Positions 55,812 to 63,941 of a stretch of DNA of 64,000 bases are shown one piece after another. Each line of letters begins with the position of its first letter. The first letter of the stretch is position 1. The notes beneath the pieces were generated by a model. That model saw only the letters and a list, made by a program, of their open reading frames with translations. It had not been told where the DNA came from and did no database searches. Origin of the DNA: Streptomyces sp. col6 (GTDB lineage: Bacteria; Actinomycetota; Actinomycetes; Streptomycetales; Streptomycetaceae). The stretch lies in assembly GCF_008042035.1 (NCBI RefSeq), contig NZ_RDBL01000006.1, positions 791,741 through 855,740 of the forward strand, read 5' to 3'. The translations under genes and the position numbers were made by a program.

Positions 55812-55827
55812 ATTGGTCTGGACCAAG
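55812..55827. promoter_or_regulatory. DasR-type operator immediately upstream of the chitinase
   Basis: TTGGTCTGGACCAA (55813-55826) is a near-perfect palindrome, with core TGGTCTGGACCA one step from the dre consensus. It lies 15-28 nt before the chitinase ATG, placing it over the promoter or leader, as in known Streptomyces chi genes. Confidence 0.78.
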
Positions 55828-56001
55828 CGCGGTCAAGGGTTCGGTAAAGCCGGATCAAAGGGCGGCTCTGCCGGGCTGCGGTGGACCATGCGCAGGCCCG
55901 CGCAATGTCATCACTTCGAGTGAAACTTTGGCCTGCGCTTGCGGTCCGGAACCCACGGTTGCGACGCTGTCGCAGTCCGTCAACCTCTTGGGGAGTGGCC
56001 T

Positions 56002-56754
56002 GTGGCCTTCGGTGAGCAGCCCGCCTATCTGCGCGTGGCGAGCGATCTGCGAGAGAAGATCGTCAATGGTTCGCTGCCGCCGCACACGCGCCTGCCTTCG
56101 CAGGCGCGCATCCGCGAGGAGTACGGGGTCTCGGACACCGTCGCGCTGGAGGCGCGCAAGGTCCTGATGGCCGAGGGCCTGGTCGAGGGCCGTTCCGGCT
56201 CCGGTACGTATGTGCGCGAGCGACCGGTGCCGCGCATGGTCGAGCGCTCCGGCTTCCGGCCCGGTGCGGGCGCGGGCCCGTTCCGGCAGGAGCAGGCGGC
56301 GGAGACGGTGCGGGGCACCTGGGAGTCGCGCAGTGAACAGGAGGACGCGAGTGCCGAGATCGCCGGCCGGCTCGGGATCGAACCGGGCGACCGCGTGATG
56401 CGGACGCACTACGTGTTCCGGGAGGCGGGCGAGCCGGTGATGCTGTCCACCTCCTGGGAGCCGCTGGCCATCACGGGGCGCACGCCGGTGATGCTGCCGG
56501 AGGAGGGCCCGTTGGGCGGCTGCGGGGTGGTCGAGCGGATGGCCGCCATCGACGTGGTCGTGGACAACGTGGCCGAACAGGTGGGCGCGCGCCCGGGGCT
56601 GGCGGAGGAGCTCCTGGCGCTGGGCGGTGTGCCGGGCCATGTGGTGATGGTGATCGAGCGCACCTTCTACGCCTCGGGGCTGCCCGTCGAGACCGCCGAC
56701 GTGGTGGTGCCCGCCGACCGCTACCGGGTGGGCTACCGGCTTCCCGTGAGGTGA
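56002..56754 (+). CDS. GntR/HutC-type regulator with UTRA ligand domain
   Basis: 250 residues from a GTG with GGAG 6 nt upstream (VAFGEQPAYLRVASDLREKI). Winged helix (~8-75: RVASDLREKIVNGSLPPHTRLPSQARIREEYGVSDTVALEARKVLMAEGLVEGRSGSGTYV) and a C-terminal UTRA domain (~95-245: RLGIEPGDRVMRTHYVFREAGEPVMLSTSWEP ... VIERTFYASGLPVETADVVVPADRYR). DasR belongs to the same class, but this is a separate protein with its own wing sequence. Divergent from the chitinase, with 203 bp between starts. Confidence 0.9.
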   Translation: MAFGEQPAYLRVASDLREKIVNGSLPPHTRLPSQARIREEYGVSDTVALEARKVLMAEGLVEGRSGSGTYVRERPVPRMVERSGFRPGAGAGPFRQEQAAETVRGTWESRSEQEDASAEIAGRLGIEPGDRVMRTHYVFREAGEPVMLSTSWEPLAITGRTPVMLPEEGPLGGCGVVERMAAIDVVVDNVAEQVGARPGLAEELLALGGVPGHVVMVIERTFYASGLPVETADVVVPADRYRVGYRLPVR

Positions 56755-56840
56755 CCGCGGCCGGGCCGGCCGCGGTGTGAGGGTCTTGCCTCGATCCCGG
56801 TCGGGACGGGGCCGGACGGCGGCGACGCGGGACCCTGCGA

Positions 56841-56880
56841 CGCCCTGGGGGCGCATTCACATGAATGCGCCCCCAGGGCG
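56841..56880. terminator. Terminator with 19-bp perfect stem
   Basis: CGCCCTGGGGGCGCATTCA (56841-56859) pairs with TGAATGCGCCCCCAGGGCG (56862-56880), a very tight hairpin, 86 bp after the GntR stop. Confidence 0.85.
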
Positions 56881-57041
56881 TTGGTCCGTTCCTGGCCGGA
56901 TCCGTACCTCTTTGTGCAAACACGTATCCGTTGAGTGAAGGTCAGGCGTACGCTCAGGCATATGCGTACTGGGGTTTCCTGGAGTTCCTTAGAAGCGTGC
57001 ACGTCGTTCAGGGGAGGGGCGCGATGCTCGGGAGAAACACG

Positions 57042-57227
57042 ATGAGCAACGACAGCGGTGCCGTGCTTTCCTGGCTGGTGATACGGCAGGACGACAACGG
57101 CAACCGCTACCGCGTGGGCAAGTACGCCACGCAGGGCGAGGCCCAGCTGGCCGCCGACAAGTTGCAGGACCGGGGGCACAAGCAGCTGTACTGGGTCGAG
57201 CGTATCGGACAGACCGCCAAGCCGTAG
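57042..57227 (+). CDS. SPOR-like small protein
   Basis: 61 residues (MSNDSGAVLSWLVIRQDDNG), GGGAGA 6 nt upstream. A start at 57024 (MLGRNT...) with its own GGGGAGG is equally possible. The sequence WLVIRQDDNGNRYRVGKYATQGEAQLAADKLQDRGHKQLYWVERI matches a single SPOR-type repeat, normally a septal peptidoglycan-binding fold, but here it has no membrane anchor. Such small soluble versions are common in Streptomyces and uncharacterised. Confidence 0.8.
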   Translation: MSNDSGAVLSWLVIRQDDNGNRYRVGKYATQGEAQLAADKLQDRGHKQLYWVERIGQTAKP

Positions 57228-57245
57228 GGGATGCGGCGCACGGGG

Positions 57246-58646
57246 CTAATGCGCCGGTGCGCTGCCGGAGTTGTTTCGGGGCGCGGGCCCGCCGGGCGCC
57301 GGGACGGGGGGTTCCGGTGCGTCCCGGCCGACGGTACGGGGGCGGGCCGTGCGCCGGTACATGGCGGCGACGGCGGCGCACTGGAGCGCCATCGAGACCC
57401 CCATGGCCAGGCAGATCCCCGGCAGACCCCACCCCGACATCCCGTACGCGAGCGTCAGCTGGACCAGGACGCCGCAGACGGTGACGCGGGCGAGGGCCGG
57501 GCTCGCCCCGCTCCCCTCGAATACGCCGCCCAGAGCGATGAAGCAGGCGAGCAGCAGCAGATACGGGCCCACGCAGCGCAGATAGAGCGCCCCGGCCCCG
57601 GCCACCGCCCCCTCGCTGCCGAACGCCCGCATGATCCAGGGCCCGGCGGCGAGGAACACGGCCAGGGCGGTGAGGCCCAGCGCCCCGGCCAGGAGCAGCG
57701 CCTGCCGTCCGACGGCCCGCCGTGCGTCGTGTCCGGCGCCGAGCAGATGTGCGGTGCGGATGGAGGCGGCCTGGCGCACCGCGTAGAAGGCCATCGTCGC
57801 GAGGTACATCGCCTTCGTCGCGATCCCGTAGGCGGCGACCTCGTCGACGCCGATCCGGGCGACGACGGCGACGAGCGCGAGCGCCCCCGCCATGCGCGCG
57901 ACGAAATCGGCCGACATGGGCAGGCCGGTGGCGGCGGTCCTGCGCGCGTCCGCGCCCAGGCTCCCGCGGACCCGGTCCTGCCCGGCCGCAGCGGCCCGTC
58001 GCAGTACGCCGTTGCGGCGCAGCGCCACGAGACCGCAGACGAGCGCGGCCGTCCGGCCCAGGACCGTGGCGATCGCCGCTCCGCGCACCCCGAGGCCGAA
58101 CCCCAGGATGAGCAGCGGGTCCAGACCGAGGATCAGCCCGTTCGCGAGGACCGCGAGCTTCATCGGGGTGCGGGTGTCGCCCGCGCCCTTCAGGATGCCG
58201 TCGACGACGTTGGTGGCGAAGAACACCGCGATCCCCGGCAGCGCGACCGAGAAGTAGGCGGCGGCGAGGGCCGGTGAGCCGCCGTCACCGCTGCCGAGGA
58301 CGAGCCGTGCCAGCGGGGCGCGGCAGAGGTAGCCGCCGGCCGCGACCACGGGGGTGACCAGCGCCCACAGCGCCCATCCGCCGCGCACCGCCGAGCGGAC
58401 CGCCGCCGGATCGCCCGCGCCCCTGGCCCGCGCGACGAGCACCGTCGTACCGGAGCCGGCCACCAGGATCACGCCGAGCAGCAGGTTCTCCACGTTGGTG
58501 GCGGCGGCCACCGCCGCGACCGCCGCGCCGCCGAGCCGCGTCACCCAGACCATGTTGATGATCCCGGCCGTGACCCCCGCGAGCAGTTCGAAGTAGACCG
58601 GATACGCGAGTGCCACCAGCTTGCGCCGGTGATCCGCTGCCTCCAT
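57246..58646 (-). CDS. MATE-family efflux transporter
   Basis: 466 residues starting MEAADHRRKLVALAYPVYF, with GAGGGGGC upstream. Twelve hydrophobic helices in two pseudo-repeats; helix 1 ALAYPVYFELLAGVTAGIINMVWVTRLGGAAVAAVA, and the second half begins ATGLPMSADFVARMAGALALVAVVARIG, both typical of MATE cation/drug antiporters. The C-terminal 45 residues are a Pro/Arg tail. Divergent from the PadR gene across the 41-bp palindrome, so the PadR protein probably represses it. Confidence 0.92.
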   Translation of the reverse strand: MEAADHRRKLVALAYPVYFELLAGVTAGIINMVWVTRLGGAAVAAVAAATNVENLLLGVILVAGSGTTVLVARARGAGDPAAVRSAVRGGWALWALVTPVVAAGGYLCRAPLARLVLGSGDGGSPALAAAYFSVALPGIAVFFATNVVDGILKGAGDTRTPMKLAVLANGLILGLDPLLILGFGLGVRGAAIATVLGRTAALVCGLVALRRNGVLRRAAAAGQDRVRGSLGADARRTAATGLPMSADFVARMAGALALVAVVARIGVDEVAAYGIATKAMYLATMAFYAVRQAASIRTAHLLGAGHDARRAVGRQALLLAGALGLTALAVFLAAGPWIMRAFGSEGAVAGAGALYLRCVGPYLLLLACFIALGGVFEGSGASPALARVTVCGVLVQLTLAYGMSGWGLPGICLAMGVSMALQCAAVAAMYRRTARPRTVGRDAPEPPVPAPGGPAPRNNSGSAPAH

Positions 58647-58658
58647 GACCAGAGCCCC

Positions 58659-58699
58659 CTCTTTCCGCTGTACCTCGAATCGAGGTACAGCGGAAAGAG
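58659..58699. promoter_or_regulatory. Perfect 41-bp palindrome, likely PadR operator
   Basis: Two exact 20-bp arms (58659-58678 and 58680-58699) around one central base, core TACCTCGAATCGAGGTA. It lies 12 nt upstream of the MATE start and 60 nt upstream of the PadR start. TACCTCGA-type palindromes are typical targets of PadR regulators in Streptomyces (recollection). Confidence 0.82.
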
Positions 58700-58759
58700 A
58701 TAACATGGCGGCGCGGAGCGGGCAAGCAGGGTGACGGACGCGGGTAAGGAGCTCGGCGC

Positions 58760-59284
58760 GTGCTGGAGCTGTCGATTCTGGGATTCCTCTTCGGGGAGTC
58801 CCTGCACGGATACGAGCTGAAGGCCCGGATCCAGGCCCTCAGCGGCCACATCCGCCCGGTGAGCGACGGGGCGCTCTATCCGGCCATTTCCCGGCTGGTG
58901 AAGGCCGGCCTGGTCGACCAGCGCACCGAGCCCGGCACGGGGGCCGCGCCCCGGCGGGTCCTCTCCCTCACCGAGGCCGGACGCGACGAGCTGTACGCGC
59001 GGCTCGGTCACCCCAAGGACGTCGAAATCACCGACGGGCAGCGCTTCTTCACGCTGCTCGCGTTTCTCCACCACCTCCCGGACCGCGCCGCGCAGGCGGC
59101 GGTCCTCCGTCGGAGGAAGGCCTTCCTCGACGTCCCGGCGAGCTTCTTCTACCGGGACGGCGAGCCGGTGCGGGCCGCGGACGCGCCCAGCGTCTTCCAG
59201 CAGGGCATGCTGCGTATCGCCCGCGCCACCACCGTCGCGGAGAAGAAGTGGCTGTCCGAGGCGCTCGCCGAACTCGACGGCTGA
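58760..59284 (+). CDS. PadR-family transcriptional repressor
   Basis: 174 residues from a GTG. N-terminal winged helix (MLELSILGFLFGESLHGYELKARI ... VSDGALYPAISRLVKAGLVDQRTEPG ... RRVLSLTEAGRDELYARL, 1-85) and a C-terminal helical dimerisation part (FFTLLAFLHHLPDRAAQAAVLRRRKAFLD...). It resembles the longer PadR-s2/AphA type. It divergently faces the MATE gene; the shared palindrome implies control of both. Confidence 0.93.
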   Translation: MLELSILGFLFGESLHGYELKARIQALSGHIRPVSDGALYPAISRLVKAGLVDQRTEPGTGAAPRRVLSLTEAGRDELYARLGHPKDVEITDGQRFFTLLAFLHHLPDRAAQAAVLRRRKAFLDVPASFFYRDGEPVRAADAPSVFQQGMLRIARATTVAEKKWLSEALAELDG

Positions 59285-59350
59285 CCGGGGGACTTCCGGA
59301 ACGCGCCTAAGGTCCTGAGGGCAAGGGTCGCGGACGGTGAGGGCGGAGTG

Positions 59351-59752
59351 ATGTCGGTGCTGATCGACACGGTGGCATGGGTACGCATCGAGGGCGGCCG
59401 GATTCTGTGCGCCCGCCCGCGCGGGAAGGACGTCTTCTACATCCCGGGCGGCAAGCGGGAAGGCGCCGAGAGCGACCTCGACACGCTCGTGCGCGAGATC
59501 GAGGAGGAGCTGACGGTCCTGATCGACGCGGCCTCCGTCGCCCATGTCGGGACCTACGAGGCCGGCGGGCCCGGCCTCCCCGACGGCGCGGTGGTCCGGA
59601 TGGCCTGCTACACCGCCGAGTTCACGGGTGAGCTGAAGGCCAGCAGCGAGATCGAGGACGTGGCGTGGTTCTCGTACGCCGACCGCGACCGGGTGCCGCC
59701 CGTCGACCAGCTGCTCTTCGACGACCTCAGGGCATGGGGCGACCTGGTCTGA
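59351..59752 (+). CDS. Nudix hydrolase
   Basis: 133 residues (MSVLIDTVAWVRIEGGRILC; a GTG three nt earlier also in frame). The Nudix box is GKREGAESDLDTLVREIEEELTV: Gly, Glu and the REIEEE metal-binding residues are present, but the Gly normally near the end of the box is Thr. This minor change is tolerated in some subfamilies. It hydrolyses an unidentified nucleoside-diphosphate-linked substrate; metal-dependent and cytosolic. A later region, YTAEFTGELKASSEIEDVAWFSYADRDRVPP, is typical of ADP-ribose/NTP-type members. Confidence 0.88.
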   Translation: MSVLIDTVAWVRIEGGRILCARPRGKDVFYIPGGKREGAESDLDTLVREIEEELTVLIDAASVAHVGTYEAGGPGLPDGAVVRMACYTAEFTGELKASSEIEDVAWFSYADRDRVPPVDQLLFDDLRAWGDLV

Positions 59753-59983
59753 CGCCTAGCCGCGCCGGGTGAGGCGCACGGTTCCGGGACGCGTGACCCC
59801 GGTGCGGCGCGTGGTGCGTGCCGTGTGCGCCCCCGCCTCCCGGGTACCCGTACGTGCGCACTGCCGTACACCCGTACGCCCCGTGTGTCGAGCCCGGCGG
59901 TATTGTGACCTGAATATCGGGTATGTGCTGTTTTGGCCCCCTGTGCAGGACGTCACCGTTGCAGGCCCTTGGGAGTGATCGGC
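59753..59983. other. 231-bp gap before the ATP-binding protein, no gene seen
   Basis: The sequence is repetitive in GTAC/CGTAC-type steps and gives no convincing ORF. A/T-richer bases at 59900-59940 (TATTGTGACC...GAATATCGGG) may hold the promoter of the next gene. Confidence 0.45.
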
Positions 59984-60403
59984 GTGACCGATACCGAAGG
60001 CGATCACGTCGAGTGGAGCTTTCCGGCTGTCCCCGGTGCCGTGCGCACCGCCCGGCACGCCGTCCACGACGCGCTGCGCGACTGGGGGCTCGACTCGGCC
60101 GTCGGCGACGAGGCCGTTCTGCTGGTCAGCGAGCTGGTGACCAACTCCATGCGCTACACACCGGGCCCCATCGGCGTCCGGCTGCTGCGTCCCCATCCGA
60201 ACGGCGACGGCTCGTCGGCCGTGCCCGGACTGCTGGTGGAGGTCTCCGATCCCCTTCCGGATGCGCCCACCGAACGTACGGCGGGACCCGACGACGAGAG
60301 CGGCAGAGGACTCCTGCTCGTGGCCTGCGCGGCCCGCCGCTGGGGGACCCGGCGGGGAAAGAGCGGCAAGACGGTGTGGTTCGAGCTGGCTCTGCCTGGT
60401 TAG
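59984..60403 (+). CDS. ATP-binding protein, anti-sigma (RsbW/SpoIIAB)-like HATPase
   Basis: 139 residues from GTG 59984 with GGGAG 8 nt upstream (VTDTEGDHVEWSFPAVPGA). HATPase_c_2 motifs: N box DEAVLLVSELVTNSMRYT, G1-like VEVSDPLPDAP, and G2 DDESGRGLLLVACAARRWGTRRGKSGKTVWFEL. Such proteins bind ATP and often act as partner-switching kinases; this small single-domain form is very numerous in Streptomyces. It lies directly upstream of a SpoIIE phosphatase carrying a related domain, so the pair may act together. Confidence 0.85.
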   Translation: MTDTEGDHVEWSFPAVPGAVRTARHAVHDALRDWGLDSAVGDEAVLLVSELVTNSMRYTPGPIGVRLLRPHPNGDGSSAVPGLLVEVSDPLPDAPTERTAGPDDESGRGLLLVACAARRWGTRRGKSGKTVWFELALPG

Positions 60404-60563
60404 GAGTGAGGTGGGACGCACAGCGATCACCGGAGGTCGGGCAGAACCTGGCTGAAAGGGACTGAGACCGTGCTGTGATCGTGAACGCCGTGCCGGACGG
60501 GGCCGTAGTGCTGAATACTGCGGGCATGACCGGTCCGGTGTGTGAGCTGGAGGGGACGGTCGC

Positions 60564-63161
60564 GTGAGCGAAATACCTGGGACAGCGGGCGACGTCGTGT
60601 GGCAGAGCAGTCCGCCCGGCTCGATCTACGACTACATCAGAGTCGCCTCCTTCTCGATCGGGCCCGACGGCCTGATCGAGCAGTGGAGCCGCCGGGCCGC
60701 CGGTCTTTTCGGCGTGGCCGCGCACGAGGCGCTGGGCAGGGACCCGGTCGAGGCGTTCCTGCCGGGCGAGGTCCGCCGTGAGGGCCACCGCAGGGTCGGC
60801 GAAGTGCTCGACGGCAAGGAGTGGACGGGTCTCGTCCCCTTCCGGATGCCCGGCGAGGACGGCGCGCACGGACTCGCCGAGATCTATGTGATGCCCAGTG
60901 AGACCGCCACCGGTGAACGGGCCGCGGTCTGCATCGTCGTGGACGTCCGCGCCCTGCGCCGCATCGAGACGGACCTCGCCGCCTCGCAGGCGATATTCGG
61001 CCAATCTCCGTTCGGGTTCGTCCTGTTCGGCACCGACCTCACCGTCGTCCGGGCCAACGAGCGCTTCGCCACCGTCTTCGGCGGCCGGGCCGACGACCAC
61101 CGGGGCCGCACCGTCGCCGACTACCTCACCGGCGCCGAGGCCGACCGCCTGACCGCCACCCTCGAACGGGTCCTGGAGACGGGCAACTCCGTCACCGACC
61201 TCCAGCTCGTCGGCACGGCCCCCGGCGACACCGAGCGCCGCCACTGGTCGATGAACCTCTACCGGGTGCACAGCGGATCGGGCCGCCCCATCGGCATCGC
61301 GGGCCTCGCCACCGACGTGACCCGCCGTCACACCGCCGCCCGCGAGGCCGCCAGCGCCCGTCGCAACCTCGCCCTGCTCAACGAGGCCAGCGCCCGCATC
61401 GGCAACTCCCTGGACCTGGAGACCACCGCCCGCGAACTCCTCGACGTCGCCGTCCCGGTCTTCTGCGACCTGGCGTCCGTCGACCTCTACCAGGCCCTGC
61501 TCACGGGCGAGGAGGCGCCGCCCGGCAGCTGGAGCCCGCTGAACCAGGAGGCGGCCGGCGGCTCCGCCGAACTGCGCCGCGTCGCCTTCGCCAGCGCCGT
61601 GTCCGACGCCCTGCCCGGCGGTGGCTCCGGCGCCTCCGACTCCGGCCCGCCGGGCGGGGCCGACGGACCCCCCGCGCTCGGCGCCGTCCACCGCTACCCC
61701 TTCGGCTCGCCCTCCGCCGTCGCGCTGCGCACCGGCCGCGTGGAGGACGTGCCCGGCGACGACCGGGGCTTCGTCCAGTCCACGCTCGCCGTGCCGATGG
61801 TCGCCCACGACACCGTGGTGGGCCTCGTGCGGTTCTCCCGTACGAAGGGCAGCGAGCCGTTCGACGCCCGGGACCGGGCACTGGCGACCGAACTGGCCGC
61901 CCGCGCCGCCGTCTGTATCGACAACGCCCGCCTCTACCGCCGCGAGCACGAACGCGCCCTGATCCTCCAGCGCAGCCTGCTGCCCCCGGGCGACCCGGAG
62001 GCCGCCGGACTCGACATCGCCTGTCGCTACCTCCCCGGCAACACCGCCAACGAGGTGGGCGGCGACTGGTTCGACGTCATCGAGCTGCCCGGACACCGCA
62101 CCGCCCTCGTCGTCGGCGACGTGATGGGGCGCGGCCTGCGCGCCGCCGTGGCCATGGGCGAACTGCGCACCGCCGTACGCACCCTGGCCCTGCTCGACCT
62201 GGAACCCGCCGAGGTGCTCTCCGCGCTCGACGAGGTCGCCCGGGGGCTCGGTGCCCCCGGCGCCGCCTCCGCGTCCGGCGGCGGGGGAGCCCAGTGGCCC
62301 GCGCGCGCCGCGCACAAGTCCCGCGAGGCCGACCTCTCCGAGGTGTACCTGGCCACCTGCGTCTACGCGGTGTACGACCCGGTCACCCGGCGCTGCACCT
62401 TCGCCAACGCCGGCCATCTGCCGCCCGTCGTGGTCGAGCCGGGCGAGGCGGCGCTGCTCCTGGACGTACCGCCCGGGATGCCGCTCGGCGTCGGCGGCGA
62501 ACCCTTCGAGGAGGTGGAGGTCGAGCTGAAGGAGGGCGCCCTCCTCGCCCTCTACACCGACGGGCTCGTCGAATCGCGCGACCACCCGCTGGACGAGGGC
62601 CTGGCCGCCCTCCGCAAGGCCCTCGTCGAACCCGCCCAGCCGCTGGAGGACGTCTGCGACCAGGTCCTCGGCTCGCTGCACACCCGGCACGGCGAGGACG
62701 ACATCGCGCTGCTGATGGCCCGTATCCAGGGGCTGCCCACCGAGGCGGTCGGCGACTGGCGGCTGCCCCGCGAGCCCCGCTCGGTCGGCCGCGCCCGCGA
62801 ACTGGCCCGGGGTCAGCTGACCTCCTGGGGCCTGGACGACCTGGTGGACACCACCGAACTCCTGGTCAGCGAGCTGGTCACCAATGCCCTGCGCTACGGC
62901 GAGGGCGAGATCAGGCTCCGGCTGCTGCGCGACCGCACCCTCGTCTGCGAGGTCTGGGACGCCGGTCTCGTCCAGCCCCGGCGCCGACGCGCCCGGGACA
63001 CGGACGAGGGCGGCCGGGGCCTCCAGCTGGTCGGGCTCCTCAGCGCGGCCTGGGGGGCGAGGCGGACCCCGCGCGGCAAGACGGTCTGGTTCGAACTGCC
63101 GCTGCCCGACGGCCGCCCGCCCGCCGAGCGCTCGGTGGAGGAACTGCTCAGCATGTTCTGA
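60564..63161 (+). CDS. PAS-PAS-GAF-SpoIIE phosphatase-HATPase multidomain signalling protein
   Basis: 865 residues from a GTG, GGAGGGG 8 nt upstream. Order: PAS (~22-130: ASFSIGPDGLIEQWSRRAAGLFG), second PAS (~135-255: IFGQSPFGFVLFGTDLTVVRANERFATVFG), GAF (~265-455: LEATARELLDVAVPVFCDLA-type), SpoIIE/PP2C phosphatase (~460-715: ALILQRSLLPPG, EVGGDWFDVIELPGHRTALVVGDVMGRGL, FANAGHLPPVVVEPG, DDIALLMARI), and a C-terminal HATPase (~730-865: LLVSELVTNALRYG ... GGRGLQLVGLL, GKTVWFELPLP). The metal-binding Asp pairs of the phosphatase are present. Likely dephosphorylates an anti-anti-sigma factor in response to a PAS/GAF signal. Confidence 0.93.
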   Translation: MSEIPGTAGDVVWQSSPPGSIYDYIRVASFSIGPDGLIEQWSRRAAGLFGVAAHEALGRDPVEAFLPGEVRREGHRRVGEVLDGKEWTGLVPFRMPGEDGAHGLAEIYVMPSETATGERAAVCIVVDVRALRRIETDLAASQAIFGQSPFGFVLFGTDLTVVRANERFATVFGGRADDHRGRTVADYLTGAEADRLTATLERVLETGNSVTDLQLVGTAPGDTERRHWSMNLYRVHSGSGRPIGIAGLATDVTRRHTAAREAASARRNLALLNEASARIGNSLDLETTARELLDVAVPVFCDLASVDLYQALLTGEEAPPGSWSPLNQEAAGGSAELRRVAFASAVSDALPGGGSGASDSGPPGGADGPPALGAVHRYPFGSPSAVALRTGRVEDVPGDDRGFVQSTLAVPMVAHDTVVGLVRFSRTKGSEPFDARDRALATELAARAAVCIDNARLYRREHERALILQRSLLPPGDPEAAGLDIACRYLPGNTANEVGGDWFDVIELPGHRTALVVGDVMGRGLRAAVAMGELRTAVRTLALLDLEPAEVLSALDEVARGLGAPGAASASGGGGAQWPARAAHKSREADLSEVYLATCVYAVYDPVTRRCTFANAGHLPPVVVEPGEAALLLDVPPGMPLGVGGEPFEEVEVELKEGALLALYTDGLVESRDHPLDEGLAALRKALVEPAQPLEDVCDQVLGSLHTRHGEDDIALLMARIQGLPTEAVGDWRLPREPRSVGRARELARGQLTSWGLDDLVDTTELLVSELVTNALRYGEGEIRLRLLRDRTLVCEVWDAGLVQPRRRRARDTDEGGRGLQLVGLLSAAWGARRTPRGKTVWFELPLPDGRPPAERSVEELLSMF

Positions 63162-63171
63162 GACGGGTGGA

Positions 63172-63224
63172 GCGCCCGCACCCCGCGGACCGACCCTCCA
63201 TGGGTGCGCGGGCCGGGCGGGCGC
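63172..63224. terminator. Weak long-loop hairpin between the phosphatase and PspA
   Basis: GCGCCCGC (63172-63179) can pair with GCGGGCGC (63217-63224), with an inner GCACCC/GGGTGC pair, in the 66-bp convergent gap. The long loop makes it a weak call. Confidence 0.35.
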
Positions 63225-63227
63225 GGT

Positions 63228-63941
63228 TCACTTCGTGGTCTTCAGCGCGGCGAGGCGGGCCTCCACCTCGGCGCTGTCGCCCAGCGCGTCCAGCTGCTCG
63301 AACTGCGCGTCCAGCGAGGAGGCGGCCAGCTCCTGCTTGCCCACGGCCCGCGCCTCCTCGCGCCGCACCTTGTCCTCGAACCGGCTCAGCTCGCTGGTCG
63401 GGTCCAGGACGTTGATGTTCTTCACCGAGTCCATCATCCGGTTCTGCGCCTGCGCCGACTTGGCGCGCGCCACCAGCTCGTCCCGCTTGGCCTTCAGCTC
63501 CGACAGCTTCGCCTTCATCTGGTCGAGGCCCGCCTTGAGCTTGTCGACCACCTCGGTCTGCGCGGCGATGGTGGGCTCGGCGGTCGCGGCCTCCTTCTCC
63601 GACTGGAGCTGGCGGCCGAGCGCGACCTTGGCCAGGTTGTCGAACTTGTCCGCCTCGGGCCCCGATCCGCCCGCCCGCAGCTCATCGGCCTTGCGGCTGG
63701 CGGCGAGCGCCTTGCCGCCCCACTCGCGCGCCGCCTCGACGTCCTCCCGGTGGTCCTGCTCCATCAGGCGCAGATTCCCGATGGTGGCGGCCACGGCCTG
63801 CTCGGCCTCCGAGATGTTGGCCGAGTAGTCGCGGATCAGCTGGTCCAGCATCTTCTGCGGGTCCTCGGCCTGGTCGATCAGGGCGTTGATGTTGGCCTTC
63901 GCCAGCTGGGTGACGCGTCCGAGAATGGTCTGCTTGCTCAT
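63228..63941 (-). CDS. pspA: PspA/IM30 family membrane-stress protein
   Basis: 237 residues (MSKQTILGRVTQLAKANINALIDQAEDPQKML), GGAGAGG ~5 nt upstream. The N-terminal amphipathic helix is followed by the long antiparallel coiled coil of the ESCRT-III-like PspA fold: LIRDYSANISEAEQAVAATIGNL through KLKAGLDQMKAKLSELKAKRDELVARAKSAQAQNRMMDSVK. PspA proteins bind damaged or stressed inner membrane and maintain the proton-motive force; no pspBC partners are visible. The gene lies at the right edge of the window, with its promoter region beyond 63942. Confidence 0.93.
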   Translation of the reverse strand: MSKQTILGRVTQLAKANINALIDQAEDPQKMLDQLIRDYSANISEAEQAVAATIGNLRLMEQDHREDVEAAREWGGKALAASRKADELRAGGSGPEADKFDNLAKVALGRQLQSEKEAATAEPTIAAQTEVVDKLKAGLDQMKAKLSELKAKRDELVARAKSAQAQNRMMDSVKNINVLDPTSELSRFEDKVRREEARAVGKQELAASSLDAQFEQLDALGDSAEVEARLAALKTTK

